Shown here piece after piece: positions 22,100 through 35,158 of a stretch of DNA of 64,000 nt. Position 1 is the stretch's first letter, and the number at the start of each line of letters is the position of its first letter. The notes beneath the pieces were generated by a model that saw only the letters and a list, made by a program, of their open reading frames with translations, searched no databases and had not been told where the DNA came from. A program made the translations under genes and the position numbers. Source of the stretch: Imbricaverruca yamaguchii (taxonomy: Eukaryota > Arthropoda > Thecostraca > Neoverrucidae); the NCBI GenBank assembly GCA_034440575.1, contig JAOTOL010001645.1, forward strand, positions 682,001 to 746,000, given 5' to 3'.

Positions 22100-22740
22100 C
22101 GTTTCAGATCGCTTGGAGCTAAGTGACTCCCGTCAAGCTGGAACGACCCGGGCCACTAGTAGTAGGAAGGCCCTTTGAAGTCTGACTGTACCTGGCAGCT
22201 TATCTTTGGTCCCTTCGAGCTTGGTTGACGAGTCCCGATAGTTTTCGAGGTCAGAATCGGAACAAGAGGGCTTCATGTAAGCAAGAGACGCCTTGAAGTT
22301 GGAGTGGCACATTGAAGATGGAAAGACCTCTGAAGTTTTGGGGACGCTTTGCTAGTCCATGCCTGATCTCGCTTGAGCTTGGAGGAGCCATTAAATTGTG
22401 TTAGCTAGGACTGGGAATAGGAGGTGCCCTGTAATTCGGAAGGAAGAGGGGTTTCTTAAAGCTGAAGGGGCCCAATTGGAGTTGGAGGCCCTCCTAACTG
22501 GAAGGCACCCTCAAAGTTAGACGGCCCCTCGAAGCCAGGAGGGACTCTCACAACAGAAAGCACTTGAGGTCCGTGGGTAACTAGTAGCTCATCCATTGGT
22601 CCCTTGGAGATCGATGGAGAAGACCCAAGAGTCTTCCGGGTCCGACTGGGATCAGAAGGAGCCTGTGGAAGCAGAAGAGGTCCCTTGAAATGCAAAGCTA
22701 CCTTGAAGATGAAGGGAGCTGGAGAAGCACTTCTCGCCTT
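22100..22740. repeat. Ancient degenerate array of about 20-bp units
   Basis: Short, strongly diverged units of the type GGCCCCTYGAAGTTGGAAG recur roughly every 18-25 bases (clearest at 22440-22560). The 144-residue minus-strand frame 22456-22890 is partly a translation of this (FEGPSNFEGAF) and is not a convincing gene. Confidence 0.5.
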
Positions 22741-22914
22741 TTGAAGCCGGTAGATAGCGTCCGTGCTGAGCCTAATTGTGATTGGGTTGTCATCGCTCAA
22801 CCCGGCGTCATCTGAAACTGGCCAGTCAAATCGTGAGCATATTCGCTGGGAGTAGCACGTTAAATCAATGCACCTGTCCGATCTTCCCAAGGTCAGGCTG
22901 TGGGGGTGGTGCCC

Positions 22915-24783
22915 GGGTTTCTAGAAGTACTAAGCTGTGGTTTCAGATGAACTGGTGAAATTCGCGGCCTCTAATGTCCATATGGTTGCTTGACCAGGAG
23001 TGCTTAGCGTTAAAGTCTCCAATACTGAGAACTGGTGGAGTGGCCTGAAGCAGCAAGTCGCTCAGCTCCTGTGGTGTGGGGGTTGTAGCTGCCGGTGAGA
23101 TGCATAGGGAGGTGACTGTGGTTTGGCAATGGGCGATTTTGAGGCTGACTACTACGCAGTTCGAGGGTGGGGGGGGGGGGGATCTAGCGTTACTCGACGA
23201 TGAGATATGCTGTTATCGATTAGCATGGGTGCGCCTCATCTCCGAAGTAGACCGTTTACGTTGTCTACATGCCTAGTGTAACCTGAAGTACCGTTAGAAA
23301 TAGAGCCTGAGTCTCTAAAATGAGTGTCTTGGCACGCGGCTTGGAATAGTTTTTGTTGTTGGAATTGCGATCTAAACTATGTGGAGTTGCTCTGAGAACA
23401 ACCGGTATTCCCCTGCAAGAAGATACCCATTGCCGAACGTGATTAGTGTCTGTTGGTGCTCCTACATCGGGGTGATGTCGGTGTCGTGTTGGGGGAAAAA
23501 TTGGATCCGGTGGATGGTGGTGGAGGTGTGCGGCAGGTCAGACGGGACCGGCTGCCGGGGACTCTGGAAGTACGGGTTCTGGGACCGGATCTGGGGTGGG
23601 GTGGATGTGGGAGGAGGCTGTGTCTTAGGTGAGGTGTAGGTGGGAGGAGACTGGGTCTGGTGTGGGGTGGATGTGGAGGGAGGCCGGGTCCGCGGTGGGG
23701 TGGTGTAGGGAGGAGTGGGTGCGGCCAGGGTGATGTTGAAGATAGGTGAGGCGTTGATGAGGGAGGTGAGCTGGACTCCGGGAGCCGGCTGCTGGCGGGT
23801 TGGTAGGATCGGTGGGTGCTGGTGCTGACCTGGGTGTAGGTCCATGTGAGGGAAGTGCAGCTACACAGCTGTGTCGGTCGGCAGGTGCGGTTTGAGGAGT
23901 GTGGTCTTGGAGGTGGAGGTGGCAGGGTTGTTTCGCAGGTACTGGCGCGCCGTGGGGCGTGGCTCACGGTGAGCTGCGTCATTCCGGCACGCTTCCCTTT
24001 CCTGAACCCGCTTTAAATAATCGGGGTCTTCGGTGGGATGCGACTCATCGCAGACTACACATCTCCTTTGGTCGATGTGCAATCGGATGTAGGGTGGTGT
24101 GTTGTACTCCGGCCGCAGAGTGACTCCTGTGACGCACACGGGCGTTCACCGTGGCCGTAGCGCAAGCAGGGGTGGCAGCGTATTGGTAGATACAGGTAAA
24201 GACATACCTCGTGCTATTTTTCGTGCAAGTGTGTGTGTGGTGGGAGCTGATACGTGTTGAATGCCAGTACTAAGATGTTGTGTGTAGGTTTTGCCTCCGG
24301 TCTAAGGTGGTTTACTGTGGCTGTGGCATCGAGCAGTGCTGCTATGCGGTGAGTGGAATCGTATCCAGCTCTGGGGCGAAAATGTAGCCCCTGCTGGTGT
24401 TGAGTGGGCTGTGTAGCGTGAATGATCATCTCTTGCTGGGTGTGTCTGTGGCTAGTAGCGTCCGTATGTCGGCGCAGTTCTGTGTGTGTGCGATGATGTG
24501 GATGGTGTGCCGAGTGATGGTAAAGTGTGGTGTGTTCAGGATGTGAAGTAGTGTTTGTGCGATAGAGAGGGAAGACTCTCGTGTGGTGGTGTGCTGAAGT
24601 TCGTTGTAGGTGCCCACTAGGTAGGCGCCTTGTGCAGAGTAGGCGCCAAGTACCGATGTGGATGTCATAACTCAGGGTCGGGCTGGCCCCACCGACGAGG
24701 TGTTTCTCCTTGCTAAAAAAAAATGATGGACTCGTTGCACCCGGGACCAAGCTATTGCCATCTTGTGCCAGCTCGGGTCGCAA
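22915..24783 (-). pseudogene. LINE gag and endonuclease fossil
   Basis: On the minus strand a gag-like segment contains RRCVVCDESHPTEDPDYLKR at about 24060-24000, a retroelement zinc-knuckle type motif (C-x2-C-x4-H), preceded by a His/Thr-rich region. A Pro-rich stretch follows (23443-23900). Further on, frame-shifted sequence near 23030-22990 reads SIGDFNAKHSWSS, the catalytic GDFN-H block of APE-type LINE endonucleases. The order gag then endonuclease is that of I/jockey-type LINEs. No RT is seen downstream, so the copy is truncated. A poly-G run at 23170-23180 adds a frameshift. Confidence 0.65.
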
Positions 24784-25032
24784 TGGCCCAGAGCAGTGGG
24801 CTTGTCGTCGTTAGGGTACTCCAGGGGGTAAAGGTTAGCTGGTAGACAGACAGGCGTCGGGGATTGGGTGGACGTGGATTTCCTTCTCGTCTCCAGTCGT
24901 GGGAGTGCTCGTCGAGGGTGCTCTGGATCTCTTCTTTGCTTCTGTTGTTACAGGTTCGTCTTCGTCGAACCTGGGACATTCTTTGTCTTCGTGCTTCTAG
25001 CAGCTCCCTCGAAAAGACCTGCTCTGTGACGT

Positions 25033-25325
25033 GCAGTTGCTTGTGATTATGTCTGCGCAGTAGGCATAATCACTAGCAACTGCAGAGCATAACGTTAGAT
25101 ATAATCACCACCAATTGCAGAGCATCACATTGGACATAATCACTATCAACTGCAGAGCATCACATTAGTCATCATCACCACCAACTGCAGAGCATCACAT
25201 TAGACATCATCACCAACTGCAGATCATCAGAGTAAACATCATCACCACCAACTGCAGAGCATCACAGTAGACATCATCACCACCAACTGCAGAGCATCAC
25301 AGTAGACATAATCACCACCAACTGC
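25033..25325. repeat. 35-bp tandem repeat with an inverted first unit
   Basis: The unit AACTGCAGAGCATCACATTA plus GACATAATCACCACC repeats about seven times. At the left edge a 19-bp arm (25033-25051) is the reverse complement of 25065-25083 with one mismatch. The array therefore starts with an inverted half unit that forms a hairpin. Confidence 0.9.
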
Positions 25326-25798
25326 TTCATCTACGTGGCTGAGTATTCATCCAATCGGTTTTTCCAGTCCCACTATTGTGTGTAATGTGAGAGTGTATCA
25401 ATTCCGGGTGCACAAGTTGTGTCTGTGCCCAGGGAGGTCCTGATTGGTTGGGCGTCAAGAGCTTCACTAGGACTGGCAACGTAAATGTTGAACGGCCACG
25501 AGTACCACTCCCACGTTTCCATGCTCTCTGAAAGACTGTGTGTGTCGCATAGTCACGAACTTTGGCAATTCTGACGACTGATGAGATCGCTAATTACCAG
25601 ACAGCTGACGTCATAACTTCAGTCAGGTTCAAGACAAGTAAACAAGCTGGGCAGATTTGTTCAACATGTGTGCAGCGTGAGATTATCGGGATATTCACGG
25701 GATGCAGTTGTACCATCTGTGGAAGCAGCTGAGCAAAAGAGAAGATTGTGGACAGCGCACAAGCAGAACATTACTAAAGGCACATACTATAGCAGATG

Positions 25799-26145
25799 TA
25801 ACGGTTGTATTTTGTATGGCTGTATACCGTGGTGTAAGTAACAGTAACTGTTACATATTGCATTGCTGCAAACAGTGGTGTAAGTAAGTGTTGCACATTG
25901 TATTGCTGTATACGTGGTATAAGGAACTATTTATTATATTGTTGCATACCGTGGAATAAGTAACTGTTGCATATTGTATCGCCGTGTACCATTGTGTGGG
26001 TAATTGTTGTATCTTGTATTGTTGCGCACCGTGGCCTAAACAACTGTTGCATATTGCATTGTTGCATACCGTGATGTAAGCAACTGCTGTATATTGTATC
26101 GCAGTGTACTGTGGTGCAAGTAACTGTTGTATGTTATATATGGTG
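25799..26145. repeat. About 40-bp degenerate tandem repeat, about nine units
   Basis: The unit is GTAACTGTTGCATATTGTAT plus TGYTGYATACCGTGGTGTAA, with units of 36-46 bases. It is AT-rich, unlike most arrays in the window. Confidence 0.9.
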
Positions 26146-26149
26146 GCTT

Positions 26150-29100
26150 GTGGTAGGTTCAGCATGATGATAAAGCTTGGCGTTTCATTACATCATTGTT
26201 GACTATTTTGAAAATTCCTCAGGTGAAAAATAGAGCAATTTTCTGCATAGACAGATCACGGTCAGTTTTGGACGGAAGGCATGTAACTATGTTACGTAAA
26301 TATGTTGTCTAGCTATGTAATGTAACATTATGTTAGGTTATGCTTACATGCCTGTATGTATGTTCAAGTAAGCTCCAGTAAATTCATAGTAACTAGAGAT
26401 TAGGTAAGTCTGGTTGTCCTTGAAGTTTCAGAACACGATAATTCGCATGCATGTGTTATGCACTGACTGATACACAAGATGTTACAGGCAGAGGCGGATG
26501 CTGGTAAAACCGATAAGCAGCGCCAACGCCAGCGATTTTTAGGTCTACCAACTTGATATTGGTTCTGAACGGGAACTGGTGTTTTCAGCATGGTACGGTC
26601 GTTGCCTTGATATTGGCTCCAAAGGCATGACGCATTTTCAGAAGCGCTTCAAGCTGTGACGTCGCGCACACAACAAATGACCGATCGGAGAGATCATTGC
26701 CAAAATCGTGATTTGGTTAAGAGACAAACCTAAACACTTTTCACATGAAGAGATAGTGCGGTGGTGTGCACCAGACCAGTTGATTCGGCATGGAATGCTC
26801 ATAGGACCTATACCCAATGTCGTGATATTTTCGTCTAGCCCAGTTTTATGCTTATCGCACAAGTCAATGATCAGAAACTACCGATGTATCTATACACGAA
26901 GTGATCCTAGAAAGATCACTTGTATTCTCAGCCAAACAAATCAAGAAAAGTGGCAAAGCATAAGAAGCTGTGATCAAAAAGCAATACACAGCAGGCTAGA
27001 GTATATATATATTATATTTTGGACGAGGGTTTATATTAACCGGGAGCTAGGAGTGCACGACTACCTCAGCGAATTTTGTGATGAGTTTCTAGAAGACATG
27101 GGGATGATAACGGTGGCGTCAATGCGGTACCTACAAGGCTAAGGACCGTCGTTCTAAAGGTTTAAATATTACAATTAATCGCTATCTGCCGCTGCTAGGT
27201 ATAGTCAGCGGCATCGGGTGACATTCAGGGCCTTCGCTATTGAGAGGGTAAGGGGACAATAACTACCAATGATGAGCTTCAGCTCCCCACACGGTTTCCG
27301 TTCAGTCACATCTGGAACCTCAGGGCGTGTATTGCACCCCACCCCCTTTGCCAGCAAATTAATTTTTACCCAAAGGTGCTCATTCAGAATTCCCTCGTCT
27401 TACGAAATCCTGGATGCACCAGCGCTCTATAGCTCCCCTCATTCGTAGCTGTAGCGCCTCCCAGTTGGTCAATGCACAGCGACGCCTCCGGTGACATTTT
27501 ACCAGTAAATGTCGATCAGTTGCAAGGCCGATAAATTGTGTGCTGCGGTTGCTATGGTCCTTATATTGTAACTCGGACACTGGTGGGTGCTCTCCGGCGT
27601 GTTTGTACACAAATAGATAACAAGTTTCTGCACACAAATATACCAAATCACTGCGTTACCTCCTACTGCATGTCACTGCCTTGACACAGTTAAGAAGCTA
27701 TCTGTATTTAAGCACCAGGCATTGCCATGTTCAATTATATTTCATGCTCAAGTCCGTCAATTTCTCCCCTTCGTTTTGAATATTGCAGGCTGAGTTACCC
27801 ACGTAAGGCATAGTCTATGGCTTTCAATTTGAACATGATGACAATGCATCCACCGCTCACCGGTCACCACTGGAATGCCTCATCTGGCCAGAAATTCCGT
27901 CCGACCCGTGCGAGTCGTCGGCCAGTATCGACTAGACAGCCGGCCGCCAGCCGACCGTTGGGCGGCTGCCGCCGGAGTTGTGATCGGCATGCCGTTTATC
28001 GCTCTGCGCGAGTTGCATTTGGCGAAAAGTTCGCCACACCTGCGATATTTCTCCGAGGAAACACGGTGTTCGCCACCAGAAGCGTGTCTTCAGCCTGCTG
28101 ATCAATTCGTCGGCAGGCGCTGCATGGATCAGTCACGACAAAAGTGACGGAAGCAAATGAAGCGGCAGGGCGTCGCCTGCCAAGCGGATGTCGCTGTCCT
28201 TTCAGTCTGCAGTCGGAGACGCCCTCATCGCTCTGGTCATTTCCTCACTTCCACACGCCGCGTCGTCTCTAATCGAGATGGAGTCCGCGAGGAAAGATAC
28301 CCATCATTCATACCCACCTGGATTAGTCGCGAGACTAATCCAGCGATACCGGATCTTCACCGTGTTGTAATGAAGTCAACTTCGGACTCACCTTCCAAGT
28401 GCGTCTGGCGGCATAATCGCGGCTCCTTCCGTGCATCTTGGGATTCCGCCGCCGAGCGGATCCCAGACATTTAGTCGACGCGCCAACATCGGCATATGCT
28501 GCCTTCAGCTGCGGTTGCTGCCCAGTGTTGTGCTTGGTCAGATCCGGTGCCAGCGCGACGACAGCCGGTCGGCGGGTACGGTGTCGTCACGGGATCGCTA
28601 CCGTGGCGAAAGGAAGTAGTTCGCAAGTCACCATCGTAGGCACCATGCGGTGCATGTGAGGTGTTTCTGAAGTGCGATGTCCGGACCCCTCCCTGCGCAG
28701 TGTGGTGCATTAGGTGGTGCCAGCCAGTGACAGGCCAGGGCGCTGGCCCGGTGCGCCCCTCCCCATGAATAACTGGCCCCCCTCGCACGTGCGGCTCTCC
28801 TCAGACGCGTGTGAGAGGCGAGGATGGTAAGACGTAGCCGAGCGGGTGAAGGTGAACAGACGTGCAGACGCTGAATGGCTGTCCATCACGGATGCCTGTG
28901 GAGGCACGGTTTTAGAAATGGCACGTGCTCGTGTTATTACTGTTGAAAATGGTGCACAAGTTGTAGCCGTATTGCTACTATTCAGCTCGGGCAACACATT
29001 GACAGTTCACGGCCTGTTTGATTTGAAAACATGCTTAATCGGAGAATCTGTTGGACTTTCAACCAAGTATTGAACAAGCGAGGCGAATACTAGGCTATCA

Positions 29101-29260
29101 CGTCAAGCGAAACGAACGTTTACACTATTCACTGTGTGCTATTTCCTTCCGTGGTTACTTTACATATATCGGATAGGCAAACATTTTCTTGGCCCCGGTT
29201 CAATTTTCGGGCCCCGGTGCGAGTTTCTGGGTCCCGCTGTCTTTAGTTGGAGCACCAAAC
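26150..29260. other. No recognisable gene; one GC-rich stretch
   Basis: 27.85-28.75 kb is GC-rich and open on several frames. A 144-residue plus-strand frame (26708-27142) starts at a non-ATG codon and has no domain I recognise. A perfect small hairpin at 28318-28343 is listed separately. Confidence 0.4.
28318..28343. repeat. Perfect 11-bp hairpin with a GCGA loop
   Basis: CTGGATTAGTC, GCGA, then GACTAATCCAG. The arms are fully complementary and the loop fits the GNRA tetraloop rule when read as RNA on the plus strand. Confidence 0.9.
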
Positions 29261-29261
29261 A

Positions 29262-29410
29262 GGAATTATTAGGACTCAAGCGCGATGTCGTGTGAACCAC
29301 AGGGCATACCACAAAGGGTCTCATATTAGGAGTTGAAAATATTTGGTGGGGACAAAGCCAGTTTTGCATGGTTGCAAGTGCCCTCCCAAAAACATACAAA
29401 GCTAGCACCC
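29262..29410. repeat. Dispersed repeat family B, copy 3
   Basis: It contains AGGGCATACCACAAAGGGTC, TCATATTAGGAGTTGAAAAT and CCAAAAACATACAAAGCT, in the same order as copies at 10010 and 15740. Confidence 0.55.
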
Positions 29411-29967
29411 CCTCAGATTTGCATCCCGAGGCTGGATGAAGCTGAAGAAGATGAGGGCCCTCCTCTGAGAGTAGAATACTAAGTGGCTAAAATGCTATTG
29501 AACGGACAGGTCCGATAGGGAAAAGGAAAGGGAAGGTCCTAGTGCACCTGCCTTCGCATCTTCCAGTGGAGACGTCCCTCCGAGAGGAAAAGGCTCACCT
29601 CGGGAAGGCTCGAGTGCACGCCTCACTTTTTTAAATCTCAGTCGTGGACTTTTTTTTTCAGTTACTTTCGAAGTGGTGCCACTTCTGACATGTTCCCCAA
29701 TGATAATTCCTGGATCTATGTTCTGTCCAAATATATAGCTATGCGAACTATATATTGTGGTATTACAAGAGAGACCATCATCCAGCACGAGAAATCTCAC
29801 TGAAAATATGTTGAACCTCCATTTTCTTATCTACTATGTGAAGAAACATTGCATGCCATCGAGAAAGGGCCAGGGAGGCCAGCGTTGCTTTGGGAAGATG
29901 ACACCATGGAAGATGGCATCAGTTCGGCCAGTAAAAGGCTGTCCGAGTTGGTTGGCTATTGGAGTTT

Positions 29968-30025
29968 AGGGGCGCATTGACTACATCGGTCATGCAGCGC
30001 CCAAATGGCTGTCCGGGAAGACCAG
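29968..30025. repeat. Dispersed repeat family A, copy 3
   Basis: It starts AGGGGCGCATTGACTACATC, then GGTCATGCAGCGCCCA. The copy at 10213 has the same AGTTTA lead-in and a later GGCGCCCA. Confidence 0.45.
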
Positions 30026-30029
30026 AGTG

Positions 30030-32690
30030 CACCCATAACTCGAAATTGTCAGCCAGACGCGTGAGTCTCTAGCCCATTTTTAGGCGCGGCGGGCTCCAGC
30101 GAACTTTATCCGAATACCAACGCAATTATCGGGAAATCGCCACCTCTCAGCGGTCCCTAGTAGTTACCGGTCCCCAGTGGGGGAACAAAGCTAAATTTTG
30201 GCGCACGAAGAGCACCGAAACGGCCCTGATGGCACGACCAGGAGTGGGGGCTACAGCCCCCTCAGCTTCCCCTCTAGTTGCGCTCTGCGCACAAGCGCCA
30301 CATGTGACTGTCATGTCATGGCACCCCCCTCGTTGAGTGCGTACGTGACCTCGGTATCAAGATGGAATTTGAATGCTTCTTTCGGAAAACAATTGACAGA
30401 CAACTCGCTGAGTGAAAAACTAAAGAAAACACTAAGATATTGGGTATGTGCACACAGATAGAAATACATTCCGTGACCCCTGACATGTAGGAGTAGATGC
30501 GCATCTGAGCCGGTACATATATGCAAAGTAGTGTATGTTGACTGCATTTTCTTGGGGAGTGAGTACATGTGCATAGGCACGGGTATGATTTTTAGGTATG
30601 ATGGAGCGATAAGGTCGGATCGTACTTTCAAATTTCAAGCACAAATTTTAGTGCTTGGCTTGGGGAGAGGAGCTTTGGCAGTGGTGTACGTGTGTGTTAC
30701 TTCTTTGCATGAAGAAGGCGAACTCTAGCGAAAGGGAATAGCTAGAGCTTACAAATGGGGAATGGTTTAGTATTGTACGACGATGACTTATATTTGAAAG
30801 CAGAAATATTCTCCATGCCCCAATTCTGTTTTCGGTGTATTCCGTACGATTCTCCTGGTAAGGTGTGATAAGAGACAATATTTTTCTTCCAATTTAATTT
30901 TCAGACGCAAAATATGTCTGTCCCCGGTTGGTGAGCATGACGTCTACAGAATCAATTCCAGTCGCGCTTGGGGCCAATTGCTCTGCGAATTTCCAGCTAT
31001 ATAGTCATACATGTGCCAAACAATTGGAATCAAACAATTAACATTGCAACAATTGGAACAATTGGAATTAACAATATGTGCCAAACACCTAAATACACGT
31101 TATCCATTCGATCTTTACAGACAATATGGAACTCTGCCCAAACATATTGCGTGTGTGCTATCGCATGTCAGCACCCATTTGATTACGATTATGAACCGGA
31201 ATACATCCTCCCTATTCAAAATCTGTGGCGACGCCCCTGATCAAGTGGTGCACCAAAAGACCCTCAGGGACCCAAAGAAAAGCATGGTTGCTCTTCCCAC
31301 ATCTCGCAGTACATTTTCCTCCCTAACACTCGTAAGCTATTAGAAAAGCTCGTCAACTTCACTACTTTCCAGTTATCTAATGCTCCTTGTGATAATCGAA
31401 GCACACCCGTAGCCTACCAGCACCTGCTTCGCGATAAACAGCTGATCTTGTGACGTCACTTTGTTGTTTGTGCGAAGGCTTAAATTCACGGGAGCAATTT
31501 CCCAGTCACCTTCCCTCGGGCAGGCGCATTTTTCGCGTCCAGGGTGTTAATGTACACAGGGGAGATTCCCTGCCATATTAACCCGTCCCGTCTCGGGGGG
31601 GGGGGGTCTTCAACCGCACCCCTCAGGTTTTTCGCGGATAGCGGACGAACGGCGCGCGGCACCGCGCCCAAATTTGGCATACATTTTCCCACATTAATTT
31701 GACATGCGGATTCAAATTTTTAAGGTCAGGTCATCTAGGGTCAACGAGTTAGTCAAAGTCAAGTTAGGTCACCTCCAAAAAAGTTCAACCAGTCGTCACG
31801 CTTTAACGGATACAGATATTTTAATGCAGCTTTCAAAGTTTGCTTATCTTTACGGATGCAACAAAACGTACGAGTGGATTTTTTCTCTTTTTTTAGTTTT
31901 TGACTACATATACATTTTGCGTATTTGCCAAATTGTAGTTCAAATACAGGATTCTGGCTAAAGTAAGCATTTTTATTAGGACAAGTTGGCTTCCAACAAC
32001 GTTTCTCTGTCTCCTCTACCCATTGGAGAAGGAAAATGAAAAAACTTAAAAACCCAATTTGGAAAATTTAGACATTTTACACAGAAAACATGTTTTTTTT
32101 TTCGGGGGGGGGGGGGAATTATAGCCCTGGTCAACTTCGTTGTCCTTTTCTCATTCCAAATAAATTTTGTTTTTTCATATATCCCCAAAAATGAACACCC
32201 CAGAGTCAAAAACATCGTGTAAGTCGTGAAAAGTCGTGAAAATCTAGCCCCCTGGTGACGTCACTTTTGGGGGAATTTCTTTTGGAGGGTGGACCCGGAC
32301 CCTACTCGTCGAGCGCTTTCCGATTACACCTCTTTTGTTTTCGTGCGACGCTTAGTTTGGATTTTAGAGGGGGTCTTCAACCGCCCCCCCCCCCCGGGAC
32401 GGGGTGTGACGATTTGACCGGAAAGACGGCGCGGGTTAAAGAAACTTCCCAACTTGAATATCGAGACTTATTGAACTGCAGAATGCATCATCTTAGCACT
32501 GGTAGTCTCCGAGACGTGCGTCAAAGAGCAAATGCCGACAAACACCCATGCGAAACAAATGGGAATGCCAGTGTCGCAACGAGGCTGTCATGGCCGGTGG
32601 CGTATCGAAGAGGGGAGGGGAGAGGGAAAAGTGCTCCCCTGACTAGGAGATGATGGGACACTAAGAATCGCACCCGAGCTCAGAAAAATT
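30030..32690. other. No recognisable gene; G/C homopolymer runs
   Basis: Poly-G or poly-C runs occur at about 31597-31608, 32104-32116 and 32383-32395. The phrase GGGTCTTCAACCGC appears beside two of them (31606 and 32369), which suggests a duplicated or repetitive segment. No coding signal is seen. Confidence 0.45.
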
Positions 32691-33700
32691 GCGATGGCCC
32701 AGACAAAAATCATGCTTCGCCCACAATAATCGTGTTTGGACCCGAAGGATCTGATTCAGGGAGAGCCAAATAAATGCAGCGGTGACCGCAAGCTCCCACA
32801 GGGGCCCGAGAAGATACTGTCAGGGCCCTCAAATGTCGGACTGGGGTCCCAACGATGTCTATCGGGGCCCCGAAACGTCGTGTCAGGAGCCCCATAAAAT
32901 CACGTCCGAGGCTGAAAGCGTACCGGGGCGAACAAAACAAGCCCACCGAGTCTCGCAAGAAGCGACAGGACTTTGACATTTGCGTCGGACGCTTGAATAA
33001 GGACACCGACAGCACTACAAAACGGATCAGAGACGGGCAAAACGCACCGGGACACTCAAAGCACGAGGGGGCCACAAAGACAAAATGAGGGCCTGAAAAT
33101 TACATGGCGAGGCCCTAAAAGAAGCGACGGGGTCCCAGTGCAACACCGAATGGCGGGAAAAGGCGACAATTGCCCTCCTCTTTGTGGGATGACGGGTAAA
33201 AAATCACGAAAATTGTGTTTGGCCAGGGAAGTATCACACTGGGTCTCAAATGGCATGATGATCCCAAAAGGCCCACCGGAACAACGAAATCAGGTCGGGA
33301 CCCCGAACACTTAAACAGGGGCCCCGAAAAATCAATCCTGATCCGGAAAATCACTCTTGAAGCCAATTACTCGAGCCATGGGCCCTGCAAGAGCGGGTAG
33401 AAAAATCGCACTGGGCCTCCAAAAGTCGCGCAAAAGCCACGAAAACATCGCGCTGGGGCCAAACATTGGCATGGAGCCCCAAAATCACGCCGGCCAAAAA
33501 AGCGACCCTGGCTCCGAAAAATTAGGATACCGAAAAATCGCGCTGGAACCAGAAAAGAACCCGCTGGAGCTCCGCGGGATAAATCGCATCGGGAACATAA
33601 AACTCGCGCCTTGGCCAGACAAATTGCACTCACGGCCCCGAAAATCGCAACGGGACCTAAAAATATACAGCGAGGAAACAAAATCTGCACCAGAACCTGC
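32690..33700. repeat. Ancient degenerate array, about 1 kb of about 20-bp units
   Basis: Units of the form CTGGGGCCCCAAAAATCGCG recur about every 19-22 bases with heavy divergence. Clear examples are ACGGCCCCGAAAATCGCAA near 33633 and ATCGGGGCCCCGAAACGTCG near 32861. Frames across it on both strands are repeat translations. Confidence 0.7.
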
Positions 33701-34349
33701 TGGTCATAATGTGACAAATTTGTTCAAAAGATGGCGATATACAATTTCTGGAAGTTATCTAATATGACAGCGGGATCTACCTTGTGTACATACGGCAAGT
33801 AAAAATACATTCCTCCGGCAGCCTCCCCAAGCAATCTAACTTGCTATTCTAACCTTGACTAGGTCAGACCGACCGTATCTCAGTGCCTTCCGGTGGCGGG
33901 GACCCATACCCACTGCAACTTCCTGATCATTAGCAAGACACGACATTGAAGTGGGCTGTTAAGTGAAGTGTGAAGAAGCTGAAAAGTGAAAATGGATCCG
34001 TTGTGGAAGGTGTGGAAGGTTTTAACACGAGTGGATATCAGCTCTGTTCGTTTGTTTGTTGCGCTCCTGGTCTTCATTTAGCTGGATCCCAACGTAACTA
34101 AGCATCGATTTTCCCAACATGCTGCGCTCGGTGAGAGATGATTAACTTCTCTCTCGGTTCTCCGGACGGGCCGAAGGCAATAAGCTGGATTCGCCCAATG
34201 CCCCCTCCCCATTTAGTGAAATACCAGTGAACAGAGTGATGAGACAATTGATGTCTACATGCCAAATGGAACCACCCAACATCCAATATAGGCGGGGATT
34301 GCCATTGCCATTAGATAAACACGCGGCGGAAAAGTCCTCACTTTGCTAG

Positions 34350-35158
34350 TCGAGGTATTTCCACAGTAACTGAACCGAAAATGTTCAATTTCCTGTCCGA
34401 CCATTTTTGATTTTCTTCAAAAGTTGTGTACCGGGGGTTTCAAGGACGAACAATTCATCTATGGTGAACAAAAAACTCCCCAAAAATGTTTCCCAAGATA
34501 CGGTCTGAAAATTTCCCAATGTCAGTGAGGAGGCCTAACTTTGACGACCCATAACACCAAGGCTAAGAGAGCTATTTCATTAAACTTTTTTGTTGAATTG
34601 GGATGAATCAAGAAACAAGTTAGCTATCACGGATTTTCGATTTTCGATTTATTAGGTCACGTGACTCCGTGACGTAATTTCTGCGTCGTGACCTTGACCT
34701 TTTGGCTGCTGAAATTAAAACTTTCGTATGATGAACATTTGAGCCCCATTCATGCCTTTTCATATATATAAGTAAAACACGTGTGGTTCGACCTGCAAAA
34801 AGCGCTTTTAGGGCTCGCAATGTGGACACAGCACGCTGTTTGGGACACCTTCCCGCCGATAACTTCGCATCTAGTTGGCATACGGTGTCGAAATGGTCCA
34901 GAGTGGCCCCTGATGACGGAACCTGTCAGTTGGTTTCTGCTACACTGACATCAGGTCACAAGGTCACATGACATTGGGCGTTCAAGGTCATCTGAGGTCA
35001 CGAACACGTTTATGGCTATAACTTTGCCCCTAATTGAGCAACAGAGCTGAACTCAGAACAATTGTGTTCGTCACGTCGAGACGGTTACAGTGATACATGA
35101 CATGACCCCGATAGGTCAGGTTGAGTCACGTGAACTAGCCAGGTTACCGATTTGATCC
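34350..35158 (+). repeat. Left long terminal inverted repeat
   Basis: It carries several AGGTCA nuclear-receptor-type half sites, including AGGTCACAAGGTCA, a direct repeat spaced by two, at about 34953, and TTCAAGGTCA at about 34981. The inner border is set where similarity to the right arm stops, near GGTTACCGAT. Confidence 0.8.

Noticed and set aside
26708..27142. 144-codon plus-strand frame
   Set aside because: It begins at a non-ATG codon and shows no domain; possible old element remnant but not supportable.
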